64,000 bases of DNA from Keguizhuia sedimenti (GTDB lineage Bacteria > Pseudomonadota > Gammaproteobacteria > Burkholderiales > Burkholderiaceae_D), in contig JAUYVH010000006.1 of the NCBI GenBank assembly GCA_030715135.1, positions 125,804 through 189,803 on the forward strand, written 5' to 3'. Below are positions 33,474 through 42,290 of this stretch, one piece after another. The notes under the pieces were generated by a model that searched no databases, was not told the DNA's origin, and saw only the letters and a list, made by a program, of their open reading frames with translations. Numbering within the stretch: the stretch's first letter is position 1; each line of letters opens with the position of its first letter. Both the position numbers and the translations under genes were made by a program.

Positions 33474-34184
33474 ATGTCGCAGCAATCGTCGCGTATCCCA
33501 ATTCAAGTTTTGATTGTTGAAGACGATGTGGTGACGCGCCGCTCTCTATGTCTGGCAATCGAAACGGAGCCTGCACTGGCTCTGGCTGCTGCTTTTGACA
33601 GCGTCAAGCCGACACTCGACTGGCTTGAAAATAATTCGGCCGATGTCTTGCTGACCGACTTGGGTTTGCCCGATGGTTCGGGAATTGAAGTGATTCGTCG
33701 TTGTGTTCAACGTTATCCCGCTTGCGACATCATGGTGCTTACGATGTCCAGCGATGAAGACAATGTATTGGCCTGCATCGAGGCCGGGGCTGCCGGTTAT
33801 GTCCTGAAGGAGGCTCGTGCATTCGACATCGTACGCGCTTTACTGGATTTGCACGCAGGCTGCTCCCCTATCAGCCCACCCATTGCCCGTAAAGTTCTGG
33901 CGCGACTCCAAAACAAGAAGATTCAACGCGCCTCGCCACCGGAACTGGAAAATCCGGCCGCAGGGATTCTTACTCGCCGCGAGACCGCAATTCTGGATTT
34001 GATTGCCCGTGGCGACAGCTATGGCGACGTCGCGAAGCTATTGTCCGTTTCGGTCGGCACCGTGCAAACTCACGTAAAAAATATATACGGCAAGCTTTCG
34101 GTACATTCCAGGGGTGAGGCGGTGTACGAAGCCCAACGCCGTGGCTTGCTGCAGGTAAAATCGCGCCGGCAAAAATCCCAATAG
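33474..34184 (+). CDS. NarL/FixJ (LuxR)-family response regulator
   Basis: Two-component response regulator, 236 aa. The receiver domain (residues about 10-130) has an acidic pocket VEDD, phospho-acceptor Asp62 in LLTDLGLPDGSG and the Lys in YVLKEA. The LuxR-type helix-turn-helix is near residues 165-225, with LTRRETAILDLIARGDSYGD and VGTVQTHVKNIYGKL. No sensor kinase gene is next to it. Its targets are unknown. Confidence 0.92.
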   Translation: MSQQSSRIPIQVLIVEDDVVTRRSLCLAIETEPALALAAAFDSVKPTLDWLENNSADVLLTDLGLPDGSGIEVIRRCVQRYPACDIMVLTMSSDEDNVLACIEAGAAGYVLKEARAFDIVRALLDLHAGCSPISPPIARKVLARLQNKKIQRASPPELENPAAGILTRRETAILDLIARGDSYGDVAKLLSVSVGTVQTHVKNIYGKLSVHSRGEAVYEAQRRGLLQVKSRRQKSQ

Positions 34185-34343
34185 CTTCTTGGCCGCTAAG
34201 CTTCGGCATCAACGATGTCAAATTGTGTCTTGGCCCCTACGCTGGCGCCATGCACTGGCGCGGGAAAGCCGATAAATTCCAAAAAAGTTCCCTTAAAAAG
34301 CGTTTCCCGTGTCTATTTACTTTAAAACAGCTCTTGGCTCCGC

Positions 34344-34349
34344 TATAAT
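34344..34349 (+). promoter_or_regulatory. petA: Putative -10 box of the petABC operon
   Basis: TATAAT lies 54 nt before the petA ATG. No clear -35 sits at the right distance (TTTAAA at 34321-34326 is the best candidate), so this is suggestive only. Confidence 0.4.
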
Positions 34350-34403
34350 CTAAGGTTGCTAGGAGTTTCGTACAAGTTTCGCATTTCACTAATTGGGGTT
34401 GGT

Positions 34404-35012
34404 ATGAGTAACGAAAAGCAAGTCGATTCCGGTCGACGTGGCTTGCTTGTCGCAACATGTGCGGCAGGCGGTGTGGCTGGATTGGCTGCAACAGGGGCAT
34501 TCGTGTCCACTTTTCAGCCTTCAGAGCGCGCAAAAGCCGCTGGTGCGCCGGTGGAAGTGGATATTGCCGGCCTGGCGCCGGGCCAGATGACGACAGTTGA
34601 GTGGCGCGGGAAGCCAGTCTGGATCTTGAAGCGTTCTCCAGAAATGCTCGAGTCGCTCAAGAAGGTCGAAGGCCAAGTGGCAGATCCAAAATCCGAGCGC
34701 AATCCGGATGAGCTGACCCCAGAATATGCGCGCAACGAACATCGGTCGATCAAGCCAGAAGTTTTGGTGGCCGTTGGCATATGTTCTCACCTCGGTTGCT
34801 CGCCGATCACCAAGTTCCAGCAAGGTGCGCAACCCTCGCTCCCGGACGACTGGGCTGGTGGATTCCTGTGTCCATGCCATGGTTCCACGTTCGACCTTGC
34901 AGGCCGCGTCTACAAGAACAAGCCTGCACCGGACAACCTGCAAGTGCCCCGCCATATGTATGTCGGCGACACAAAACTGGTCATCGGCAAAGATGAGAAA
35001 GGCGAAGCGTAA
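34404..35012 (+). CDS. petA: Ubiquinol-cytochrome c reductase, Rieske iron-sulfur subunit
   Basis: Carries electrons from ubiquinol to cytochrome c1 in the bc1 complex. 202 aa. The N-terminus has a twin-Arg type signal anchor (SGRRGLLVATCAAGGVAGLA). The 2Fe-2S ligands are in CSHLGCSP and CPCHGS. The ATG at 34404 (MSNEKQVDSGRRG) is chosen over an in-frame start at 34356 that would put 16 extra residues before it. It lies 2 nt before petB. Confidence 0.97.
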   Translation: MSNEKQVDSGRRGLLVATCAAGGVAGLAATGAFVSTFQPSERAKAAGAPVEVDIAGLAPGQMTTVEWRGKPVWILKRSPEMLESLKKVEGQVADPKSERNPDELTPEYARNEHRSIKPEVLVAVGICSHLGCSPITKFQQGAQPSLPDDWAGGFLCPCHGSTFDLAGRVYKNKPAPDNLQVPRHMYVGDTKLVIGKDEKGEA

Positions 35013-35014
35013 TC

Positions 35015-36418
35015 ATGGCGTTTGTTGAAAAAAAACTACCGGCTGATGCGCCAGTTGCTGCAAAGGCCTTGAACTGGGTTGATGCGCGTTTTCCCCTTTC
35101 CAAGCTTTGGTATGAGCAGTGGGGAAGATATTACGCCCCCAAGAACTTCAACTGGTGGTATATCTTCGGCTCGCTGGCCATGCTGGTGCTGGTGATCCAG
35201 ATCGTTACCGGTATTTTCCTGGTCATGCACTACAAGCCGGATGCCAATCTGGCATTTGCATCGGTTGAATACATCATGCGCGATGTGCCCTGGGGATGGT
35301 TGGTGCGGTATATGCACTCCACCGGAGCTTCGGCCTTCTTTATTATTGTCTACCTGCATATGACCAAGGCCTTGCTGTACGGTTCCTACCGTAAGCCGCG
35401 CGAATTGCTTTGGCTCTTTGGTGTCGGTATTTTCCTTTGCTTGATGGCTGAGGCTTTCTTCGGTTATTTGCTCCCTTGGGGTCAAATGTCCTACTGGGGT
35501 GCGCAGGTTATTGTTAACTTGTTCGGCGCAATTCCCTTTATCGGTCCTGACCTGTCCCTCTGGATCCGTGGAGACTATGTGGTTTCCGATGCGACACTGA
35601 ATCGCTTCTTCTCTTTCCACGTCATCGCCATTCCACTGGTCTTACTTGGACTGGTTGCAGCGCACCTGATCGCCTTGCATGAGGTGGGTTCCAACAACCC
35701 GGACGGTATCGAGATCAAGGAAAACCTTGGCCCGGACGGCTTCCCGGTCGACGGCATTCCTTCTCATCCGTACTATTCGGTTCACGATATTTTCGGCGTT
35801 GTTATCTTCCTGACGATTTTCAGTGCGATTATCTTCTTCGCTCCGGAAATGGGCGGTTACTTCCTGGAATATAACAACTTCATTCCGGCTGATCCGCTGA
35901 AAACACCTCCGCATATTGCTCCGGTCTGGTATTTCACGCCGTTTTATTCGATCCTGCGTGCAACGACCTCGGAATTCATGTGGGCGTTGATCATCGGTGT
36001 CGTCGCTTATGTCGCCCTCGTCATGCTGAAGTCCAGGCTGGCCAGCAAAACGAAAATCGCTATTGCCGTCGCCGCTTTGGTTGCAATCATCGGCATGCTG
36101 GTATTCGATGCAAAGTTCTGGGGTGTCGTATTGATGGGCGTATCGGTGTTGATCCTTGCCGGCTTGCCATGGCTGGATAATTCGCCGGTCAAGTCGATCC
36201 GCTACCGTCCGAGCTGGCATAAATATGTATACATTGTGTTCGGCATCGCGTTTGTAATCCTGGGCTATCTGGGTGTGAAGCCTCCTTCACCCATAGCGGA
36301 GCGTGTCGCGCAAGTTTGCACATTCATCTATTTCGGCTTCTTCCTGCTCATGCCATGGTGGAGCACGATGGGCACGTTCAAGCGTGTACCGGATCGCGTT
36401 ACCTTCCATCCTCACTAA
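35015..36418 (+). CDS. petB: Cytochrome b subunit of the bc1 complex
   Basis: Membrane subunit with both quinone sites. 467 aa with eight or more helices. Marks include the heme-ligand stretches VRYMHSTGASAFFIIVYLHM and FHVIAIPLVLLGLVAAHLIA, the loop GYLLPWGQMSYWGAQV and the Qo-site region around DPLKTPPHIAPVWYFTP. The C-terminal helices after residue 330 extend beyond the mitochondrial core, which is common in betaproteobacteria. Confidence 0.98.
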   Translation: MAFVEKKLPADAPVAAKALNWVDARFPLSKLWYEQWGRYYAPKNFNWWYIFGSLAMLVLVIQIVTGIFLVMHYKPDANLAFASVEYIMRDVPWGWLVRYMHSTGASAFFIIVYLHMTKALLYGSYRKPRELLWLFGVGIFLCLMAEAFFGYLLPWGQMSYWGAQVIVNLFGAIPFIGPDLSLWIRGDYVVSDATLNRFFSFHVIAIPLVLLGLVAAHLIALHEVGSNNPDGIEIKENLGPDGFPVDGIPSHPYYSVHDIFGVVIFLTIFSAIIFFAPEMGGYFLEYNNFIPADPLKTPPHIAPVWYFTPFYSILRATTSEFMWALIIGVVAYVALVMLKSRLASKTKIAIAVAALVAIIGMLVFDAKFWGVVLMGVSVLILAGLPWLDNSPVKSIRYRPSWHKYVYIVFGIAFVILGYLGVKPPSPIAERVAQVCTFIYFGFFLLMPWWSTMGTFKRVPDRVTFHPH

Positions 36419-36439
36419 GCCGCAAAGGGATAAAAGAAA

Positions 36440-37204
36440 ATGAAATTGCTGAAAAAACTGATTGCGGCGCTAGTCATGGTACCGGCGCTGGCGTTGGCAG
36501 CCGAAGGCGGTTTTCCGCTTGATCATGCGCCAGATCGCACCACCAATATGGCTGCACTGCAAAATGGCGCAAAGCTGTTCGTGAACTACTGCCTGAATTG
36601 CCATTCGGCATCGGCAATGCGCTACAACCGTCTTAGGGATATCGGTCTGACCGATGAGCAAATCAAAAATAATTTGCTCTTTACTTCCGACAAGGTCGGC
36701 GATCTGATGAAGACAGCGATGTCGGCAAAAGACGGCAAGGACTGGTTCGGCGCAACACCGCCGGACCTGTCGGTTATCGGTCGCGCAAAAGCGTCTGGAG
36801 AAGGTTCTGGCGCAGACTGGATCTATACCTACCTGCGTACGTACTACAAGGACGACACGCGTCCAATTGGCTGGAATAATCTGGTTTTCCCGAACGTCGG
36901 CATGCCTCACGTCTTGTGGGAACTGCAAGGCATACGGAATGCCAAATTCGAAGACCAAAAAGACCCGCACGATCCCAGCAAGACAATCCATAAATTTGTC
37001 GGTTTCGAGCAAGTCAAACCCGGAAAGCTGTCTGCGCAGGAATACGATGTAGCAGTGGCCGACTTGGTGTCTTACATTACCTGGATGGGTGAACCAGTCC
37101 AGAACAAGCGTAAGCAGTTGGGTGTATGGGTCTTGCTTTTCATGGGCCTTTTCCTCGTTATCGTTTGGCGTCTGAATGCTTCTTTCTGGAAAGAAGTTAA
37201 ATAG
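36440..37204 (+). CDS. petC: Cytochrome c1 subunit of the bc1 complex
   Basis: Membrane-anchored c-type cytochrome, 254 aa. The signal peptide ends near ALALAAEGG. The heme attachment motif is CLNCHSASAMRYNRL (CXXCH near residue 53). A C-terminal anchor helix (VWVLLFMGLFLVIVWRLNA) is present. Last gene of petABC; sspA follows 78 nt later. Confidence 0.97.
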   Translation: MKLLKKLIAALVMVPALALAAEGGFPLDHAPDRTTNMAALQNGAKLFVNYCLNCHSASAMRYNRLRDIGLTDEQIKNNLLFTSDKVGDLMKTAMSAKDGKDWFGATPPDLSVIGRAKASGEGSGADWIYTYLRTYYKDDTRPIGWNNLVFPNVGMPHVLWELQGIRNAKFEDQKDPHDPSKTIHKFVGFEQVKPGKLSAQEYDVAVADLVSYITWMGEPVQNKRKQLGVWVLLFMGLFLVIVWRLNASFWKEVK

Positions 37205-37282
37205 CGTTCTTGCCTGAAAGGGCATTTGTTACAGGGTGAGCGGTCAAACGTCTCACCCTCTTTGTTTCTAAGGAACTACAAA

Positions 37283-37894
37283 ATGATGGTTCTCTATTCG
37301 GGCACAACTTGCCCATTTTCCCAGCGTTGCCGTCTCGTGCTTTTTGAAAAAGGCATGGACTTCGAGGTGCGCGACGTCGATCTCTTCAACAAGCCTGAAG
37401 ATATCTCGACCATGAATCCGTATGGCCAGGTTCCGATTCTGGTTGAGCGCGATCTGATCTTGTATGAATCGAACATCATTAACGAATATATTGATGAACG
37501 TTTTCCTCATCCGCAGCTGATGCCGGCCGATCCGCTCATGCGCGCACGCGCACGGTTGATGCTGTTCAATTTCGAAAAGGAACTGTTCGTCCACGTTCAT
37601 ACGCTTGAAAACGATAAATCGAAGGGGGCTGAAAAGTCCCATGAGAGAGCCCGGGCGGAAATTCGTGATCGTCTTACTACGCTGGCACCTCTGTTCTTGA
37701 AAAACAAGTACATGCTTGGGGATGAATTTTCGATGCTTGATGTCGCCATCGCGCCGTTGCTCTGGCGTTTGGATCATTACGGCGTGGAACTTTCCAAGAC
37801 TGCAGCACCCTTGCTTAAGTACGCCGAGCGGATTTTTTCCAGGCCTGCCTATATCGAAGCATTGACGCCCTCAGAAAAGGTGATGCGTCGCTAA
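37283..37894 (+). CDS. sspA: Stringent starvation protein A
   Basis: Glutathione S-transferase-like, RNA polymerase-associated protein of about 203 aa that acts on gene expression in stationary phase. The thioredoxin-like N-domain starts MMVLYSGTTCPFSQRCRLVL, then the GST C-domain. The ATG at 37283, preceded by AAGGAAC, is preferred to the upstream in-frame start at 37226. It is followed by sspB, the usual petABC-sspAB arrangement. Confidence 0.95.
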   Translation: MMVLYSGTTCPFSQRCRLVLFEKGMDFEVRDVDLFNKPEDISTMNPYGQVPILVERDLILYESNIINEYIDERFPHPQLMPADPLMRARARLMLFNFEKELFVHVHTLENDKSKGAEKSHERARAEIRDRLTTLAPLFLKNKYMLGDEFSMLDVAIAPLLWRLDHYGVELSKTAAPLLKYAERIFSRPAYIEALTPSEKVMRR

Positions 37895-37919
37895 GTGTGG
37901 TGCACGGGTATTTGCCAAG

Positions 37920-37953
37920 AGCTTTTCCAGGTGCGGATGCAACTGGAAAAGCT
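37920..37953 (+). other. Strong hairpin between sspA and sspB
   Basis: AGCTTTTCCAG and CTGGAAAAGCT form a perfect 11-bp stem with a 12-nt loop, 26 nt after the sspA stop. No T-run follows, so complete termination is unlikely. It may uncouple sspB levels from sspA by attenuation or mRNA end protection. Confidence 0.65.
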
Positions 37954-38007
37954 TGAACCAGCGCTATGTGGCTAATCTAACGCGAATACCGAATTCGACA
38001 AAACTCC

Positions 38008-38517
38008 ATGCCAGAAATTTCCACCAAGCCTTATTTGCTGCGGGCAATCTACGAGTGGTGCACCGACAATGGTTTTACCCCTTATCTTGCCGTTGCAGTC
38101 GATAACAGAACGCGCGTACCGAAAGAGTTTGTAAAAAACGGCGAGATCGTTCTCAATATCAGCTTCAGTGCAACCAGCAGCCTGAAAATGGAAAATGATT
38201 TCATCAGTTTTCATGCGCGATTTGGTGGCGTTTCGCGCGAAATTGTCGTGCCCATCGAAAATGTTGCGGCAATTTACGCACGTGAGAACGGCCAGGGGAT
38301 GGCGTTTGAAGTAGGTAAAGCATCGTCGCCGGATGATACGGAATCCTTATCCGAGCCGGGCGGCGAAAACGAGCCCAGCAAGCCACCGTCCGATTATGCT
38401 TCCGGGTTGACCGCTGTTCCCGAGTCACGAAAAGATGTAAATGCGGATTCTTCAACTGACCAGCCTCCGGAACCGCCCAAAAAGGGGCCACGCCCTACGC
38501 TGACTCGGATTAAATAA
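38008..38517 (+). CDS. sspB: ClpXP adaptor / stringent starvation protein B
   Basis: Adaptor delivering ssrA-tagged peptides to ClpXP. 169 aa: the folded tag-binding domain (residues 1-100, starting KPYLLRAIYEWCTDNGFTPY), a disordered Glu/Pro/Ser linker, and the C-terminal ClpX-binding tail RPTLTRIK. The tRNA-Thr gene lies 23 nt downstream, so the sspB end overlaps the tRNA promoter region. Confidence 0.95.
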   Translation: MPEISTKPYLLRAIYEWCTDNGFTPYLAVAVDNRTRVPKEFVKNGEIVLNISFSATSSLKMENDFISFHARFGGVSREIVVPIENVAAIYARENGQGMAFEVGKASSPDDTESLSEPGGENEPSKPPSDYASGLTAVPESRKDVNADSSTDQPPEPPKKGPRPTLTRIK

Positions 38518-38540
38518 CGTATAATTCCGTCTTTAATTTT

Positions 38541-38616
38541 GCCGGCTTAGCTCATCTGGTAGAGCACATGATTTGTAATCATGGGGTGGCGGGTTCAAGT
38601 CCTGCAGCCGGCACCA
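38541..38616 (+). tRNA. tRNA-Thr (anticodon TGT)
   Basis: 76-nt cloverleaf including an encoded CCA. The acceptor stem GCCGGCT/AGCCGGC is perfect. The anticodon stem CATGA/TCATG encloses loop TTTGTAA with anticodon TGT at 38574-38576. The T-arm is GCGGG-TTCAAGT-CCTGC. A TATAAT lies at 38520-38525, 15 nt before the 5' end. Confidence 0.98.
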
Positions 38617-38627
38617 CTAGTTTCACG

Positions 38628-38661
38628 CAATAGCCCGCCATACAATGCGGGCTATTGTTTT
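38628..38661 (+). terminator. Intrinsic terminator of tRNA-Thr
   Basis: CAATAGCCCGC (38628-38638) and GCGGGCTATTG (38647-38657) form a perfect 11-bp stem, followed by TTTTA. It may also help terminate the convergent epimerase transcript. Confidence 0.85.
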
Positions 38662-38725
38662 ATGGGCCGCATATCCCTTTGCGGACATATCGTAGTCATT
38701 TCTGGCAGAAGCGCTTACTTCAATT

Positions 38726-39724
38726 TCATGTATGGTGTTGAGCATTCCAGCCTAATAACCAATCCTTAAAGCGAGCCAATCCATCCTGAAGTGGTGTGGA
38801 GGGAGCAAAGCCAACCCATTCTTGCAGGCGCGTCGTATCGGCATAGGTGGCGGGCACATCCCCCGGTTGCATGGGAAGGAAATTCATTTGGGCTTGTACG
38901 CCCAGGACGCTTTCAAGCGTGGAAATGAAATCCAGGACACGCACCGCCTGATGGTTGCCGATATTGAAAATGGCATGCGGTGCCTTGCCTGTATCGCCGC
39001 TTTGCGGCTTAGTCAATACGCGAACGATTCCTTCAACGATATCATCGATGTAAGTAAAGTCGCGCCGCAGCTCTCCCTTGGCAAACACGGGAATCGGCTC
39101 GCCCTTCAACATTTTTTGTGAAAAACTGAAATAAGCCATGTCTGGTCTGCCCCAAGGGCCGTACACGGTGAAGAACCGCAGGCCTGTCGCCGGAAGGCCG
39201 AATAAATGACTGTACGAATATGCCATCAGTTCATTTGATTTCTTTGTTGCGGCGTAAAGCGAAACCGGTTCGTCCGTTTGATCGTCTTCCTGAAACGGGA
39301 CTTTATGATTTGCGCCATATACACTGCTGCTGCTTGCATAAATTAAGTGCTGAGGCTTCCATTTGCGGCAGGCTTCGAGAATGTTGGAAAACCCAACCAG
39401 GTTTGATTGAATGTAGGCGGAAGGATTCTCGATTGAATACCGGACGCCTGCCTGTGCAGCCAGATGGATGACATAAGCAGGTCGGACGCGGTCAAAGAGT
39501 GCGGTAACCTGATCCATGTCGGACAGTTCAAGCTTTTCACAGCTAATGCCATGGGGAGCCAGCAAGGCTTCTACGCGCCGGTGTTTGAGCACCGGCGTGT
39601 AATAAGAATTGAAATTGTCGACTGCGACAACCTTGTTTCCCGTCTGGGCAAGCCGTGCTGCAACGAAACTCCCGATGAAACCGGCCGCACCGGTAACCAA
39701 AATCGGGCCATCAATGGACATCAT
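38726..39724 (-). CDS. NAD-dependent epimerase, UDP-glucuronate 4-epimerase (CapI) type
   Basis: Extended short-chain dehydrogenase of 332 aa, probably interconverting UDP-glucuronate and UDP-galacturonate for a surface glycan. The NAD-binding GAAGFIG is near residue 12, Ser/Tyr/Lys catalytic residues are in ASSSSVYGANHKVPF and SLYAATKKSNELMAYSY, and the CapI-like block is LRFFTVYGPWGRPDMA. A good AGGAGA precedes the start. It is paired with a glycosyltransferase 89 nt upstream and ends beside tRNA-Thr. UDP-glucose 4-epimerase activity is a less likely alternative. Confidence 0.88.
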   Translation of the reverse strand: MMSIDGPILVTGAAGFIGSFVAARLAQTGNKVVAVDNFNSYYTPVLKHRRVEALLAPHGISCEKLELSDMDQVTALFDRVRPAYVIHLAAQAGVRYSIENPSAYIQSNLVGFSNILEACRKWKPQHLIYASSSSVYGANHKVPFQEDDQTDEPVSLYAATKKSNELMAYSYSHLFGLPATGLRFFTVYGPWGRPDMAYFSFSQKMLKGEPIPVFAKGELRRDFTYIDDIVEGIVRVLTKPQSGDTGKAPHAIFNIGNHQAVRVLDFISTLESVLGVQAQMNFLPMQPGDVPATYADTTRLQEWVGFAPSTPLQDGLARFKDWLLGWNAQHHT

Positions 39725-39812
39725 GAATTTTCTCCTAGACGTAAGCTAATGCTGCCGTCTGCATTGAACTAAGGAACGCAATTGCGGAATCTGGCAAGTA
39801 ACTCGAGAAGCC

Positions 39813-40898
39813 TTAATTTTCTTTGCCAAATTTCATTTGCCGAAGCTTGGAATACAACTCGATATAAGCCTTTACCACAGCCTCTTCACTGTGGATATTT
39901 ACGGTTTTATAACCTTCATCCACGAGGCTTTGCAGCTCCAGGCGTGAAAGCGATAACAGCCGCGCAAGGCCTTCCGCCATGGCTTTCGGATCTGCAACAG
40001 GCACTAATAGCGCATTGCGGTTCGGCTCGATCAATTCCTGCGCGCCTTCGTTGCTAGTACTAAGGATTGGCAGACCATTTGTCCATGCCTCAAGAAGAAT
40101 GTTTCCCAAGGGCTCATGGCGAGAAGGGCAAACAAAGACATCCGCAAGTTTGAAAAAAGGAATCGGATCGGTCTGCCAGCCAACAAATCGAATCTTCTCC
40201 GCTACATCAAGCCTTTGAGCCAAAGCCTCGTATTTGCTGCGTTCTGTCCCATCCCCGGCAAGCACCAAAATGACAGGTTGATCCGCATAAGGCCGGGCCA
40301 ACATCGAAATTGCTTCAATTAAATCCTGAAATCCTTTTTTTTCGATCATGCGGCCAAGCGCAAAGATGATCCGGGCGTTATCAGGCAACTGCAAAGAGTT
40401 GCGCAATTTTGAGACCTCATCAATGGAGACATCGCGCGGACGTGGAACGAAGTTGCCGATATGGAAAATACGTTCCACCGGCAGACCTTGCTTGACGAGA
40501 TAATCGCAAATATCGCGTGTATTGCCGACCCATGCGTCGGCATGATCATAATAGCCGGAAATGGTGTAGTACCCGCCAAGGCGCGCAATATGTACTGCGG
40601 AGCTGTTTTTAGGAAGCCGGGTAAGGCGTGTGGCGCGGCTCATATACGACTGCACAATTGCAGGCTGATGCTTCTTAATCAGATGCGAAAGCTGCCACTG
40701 CGTCCAGTAATCCCACTTTGAAGCGAACGGCAGGTGAAGCTGTTGAACTTTCGGCGAGAAAAGCTTGGCAATTGGACCTCCGCCGCGCGTTACAGCAATC
40801 GTTTCATGACCGGCATTGGTTAGCGCCTCTACCATGCGAATAAAGAAATTTTCTGCGCCGCCTAGATCGTTGCTGCCGATGATATGGAATGTTTTAAT
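39813..40898 (-). CDS. Family 4 glycosyltransferase with probable ATT start codon
   Basis: GT-B fold glycosyltransferase that adds a sugar to a surface glycan precursor. The C-domain has IIFALGRMIEKKGFQDLIEA, FVGWQTDPIPFFKLADVFVCPSRHEPLGNILLEAW (given here as the E-x7-E type donor site region) and LPILSTSNEGAQELI. The first in-frame ATG (40835) would leave out the conserved N-terminus. Upstream, the frame stays open to a TAA at 40935-40937 and encodes KTFHIIGSNDLGGAENFFIR, a standard GT4 N-terminus, but has no ATG, GTG or TTG. ATT at 40896-40898, 8 nt after AAGG, is the likely start, giving 361 aa. A sequencing error or mutation of the start is the alternative. Confidence 0.82.
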   Translation of the reverse strand: MKTFHIIGSNDLGGAENFFIRMVEALTNAGHETIAVTRGGGPIAKLFSPKVQQLHLPFASKWDYWTQWQLSHLIKKHQPAIVQSYMSRATRLTRLPKNSSAVHIARLGGYYTISGYYDHADAWVGNTRDICDYLVKQGLPVERIFHIGNFVPRPRDVSIDEVSKLRNSLQLPDNARIIFALGRMIEKKGFQDLIEAISMLARPYADQPVILVLAGDGTERSKYEALAQRLDVAEKIRFVGWQTDPIPFFKLADVFVCPSRHEPLGNILLEAWTNGLPILSTSNEGAQELIEPNRNALLVPVADPKAMAEGLARLLSLSRLELQSLVDEGYKTVNIHSEEAVVKAYIELYSKLRQMKFGKEN

Positions 40899-41161
40899 TT
40901 TGCTCGCCTTGCTGTTGCTTGAAAAATTGCCATTTTACTCAATCCGGCGATACCGACAAAATTGTCGATACACGTATTACATGTATGTTCAATGCTGGTT
41001 GCGCTAAAAAGCGTGAACTCAAAGAGGTATCAAATATGGGGAAATTTTTCTTGTGCGGGACATTTCATGGATAAATAATCGCGCTTGCGCCAATGCTGGT
41101 CAAACCTTGATTGGGAGGATTTATCGATGTGTGAAAACGAGCTGGCGCACAAGAGGCAATG

Positions 41162-41758
41162 CTATTGTTCCTCGGTATTTCGCGTTCCTATACCTGGCCA
41201 GCGAGGACCCAATGCATGTTCAAGACCATACAAATCCAGTATGCGGCCGATGGTGTGATCAACCATCTCTGAAATGGTCGCAGGCCGATGGTAAAAGCTC
41301 GGCAGGGGTGGGAAGATGATCCCGCCCATTTCCGTCACTGACGTCATGTTGCGCAAATGTGCCAGATTGAAAGGCGTTTCGCGAACCATCAAGACCAGGC
41401 GGCGGCGCTCTTTCAGCACGACATCGGCGGCGCGTGTGATCAGATTGTCTGATAGGCCGTGTGCGACGGCGGACAAGGTTTTCATTGAGCAGGGAGCGAT
41501 GATCATACCGTCGGACAGGAACGAGCCGCTCGAGACCGACGCGCCAATATCGCGCACGTTATGCACGACATGGGCAAGCGACTCGACTTCCTTGCGCTTC
41601 ATGTCCAGTTCCTGGTGCAGGTTCAAGGCTCCAGCATCGGACACGATCAAGTGGGTTTCAATCCCGGGAATATCATGCAAGACTTGTAACAGACGAACGC
41701 CATAAACCGCGCCAGTGGCCCCGGTTATGGCAATAATCAGTCGTCTGTTTTGGGGCAT
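41162..41758 (-). CDS. ubiX: Flavin prenyltransferase UbiX
   Basis: Makes prenylated FMN, the cofactor of the decarboxylase UbiD in ubiquinone synthesis. 198 aa. FMN-binding N-terminus IIAITGATGAVYGVRLL, the IIAPCSMKTLSAVAHGLSDN block and the LVLMVRETPFNLAHLRNM motif are present. It lies 26 nt after grxD on the same strand. The 263 nt between its stop and the glycosyltransferase hold only a short hairpin CGACA-aaat-TGTCG (40954-40967). Confidence 0.95.
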   Translation of the reverse strand: MPQNRRLIIAITGATGAVYGVRLLQVLHDIPGIETHLIVSDAGALNLHQELDMKRKEVESLAHVVHNVRDIGASVSSGSFLSDGMIIAPCSMKTLSAVAHGLSDNLITRAADVVLKERRRLVLMVRETPFNLAHLRNMTSVTEMGGIIFPPLPSFYHRPATISEMVDHTIGRILDLYGLEHALGPRWPGIGTRNTEEQ

Positions 41759-41784
41759 CGGCAGGGCAGAGCGGCGTCAGGCAA

Positions 41785-42096
41785 TCAAGCCTTGAGCAGT
41801 GCCTGCAACTCGCCGGACTCGTACATCTCGGTGAGGATGTCGGAGCCGCCGATGAACTCGCCTTTCACATACAGCTGAGGAATAGTGGGCCAGTTGGAGA
41901 ACTCCTTGATGCCCTGGCGGACTTCCTCGTCTTCCAGAACGTTGACGGTGACGATATTCTCGGCACCGCTGGCCTTCAGAAGTTGCACGGCCCGGCTGGA
42001 AAAACCGCACTGCGGGAATTGCGCCGTGCCTTTCATAAATAATACGACCGGGTTTTTGGTGACAGTGTCTTTGATCCAGTTTTGTACGTCGCTCAT
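41785..42096 (-). CDS. grxD: Monothiol glutaredoxin (Grx4 type)
   Basis: 103-aa glutaredoxin that binds and transfers 2Fe-2S clusters, often with BolA-family partners such as the IbaG encoded at 19329-19565. The active site is CGFS in [14 protein letters not shown], the glutathione-binding part [19 protein letters not shown]. Common neighbour of prmC and ubiX in betaproteobacteria. Confidence 0.96.
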   Translation of the reverse strand: MSDVQNWIKDTVTKNPVVLFMKGTAQFPQCGFSSRAVQLLKASGAENIVTVNVLEDEEVRQGIKEFSNWPTIPQLYVKGEFIGGSDILTEMYESGELQALLKA

Positions 42097-42247
42097 GGCT
42101 GCCTCACTAAAATGAATAACGCCATTATAGGAAAAAGCAGGCCGTCATGCTCAAGCGGATGCAAATAGTCTGAAAATGCAGATTTCAACCCGGGAAGGAT
42201 GGCAGCCTTTCTAACCCTTGACTATGGGGCTGGGCTAAATGCCTCAA

Positions 42248-42281
42248 CCGGAATGCATGATTGGGAATTCAGGCATTCCGG
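42248..42281 (-). other. Hairpin between tex and grxD
   Basis: CCGGAATGC (42248-42256) and GCATTCCGG (42273-42281) form a perfect 9-bp stem, 10 nt past the tex stop on the minus strand. No T-run follows on either strand. Probably an mRNA 3'-end element of tex or a weak terminator. Confidence 0.5.
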
Positions 42282-42290
42282 CCGGCTGAA

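Noticed and set aside
34245..34261. GCGCC/GGCGC hairpin after the LuxR-type regulator
   Set aside because: Stem of only 5 bp, no T-run, and the position is not clearly tied to a transcript end.
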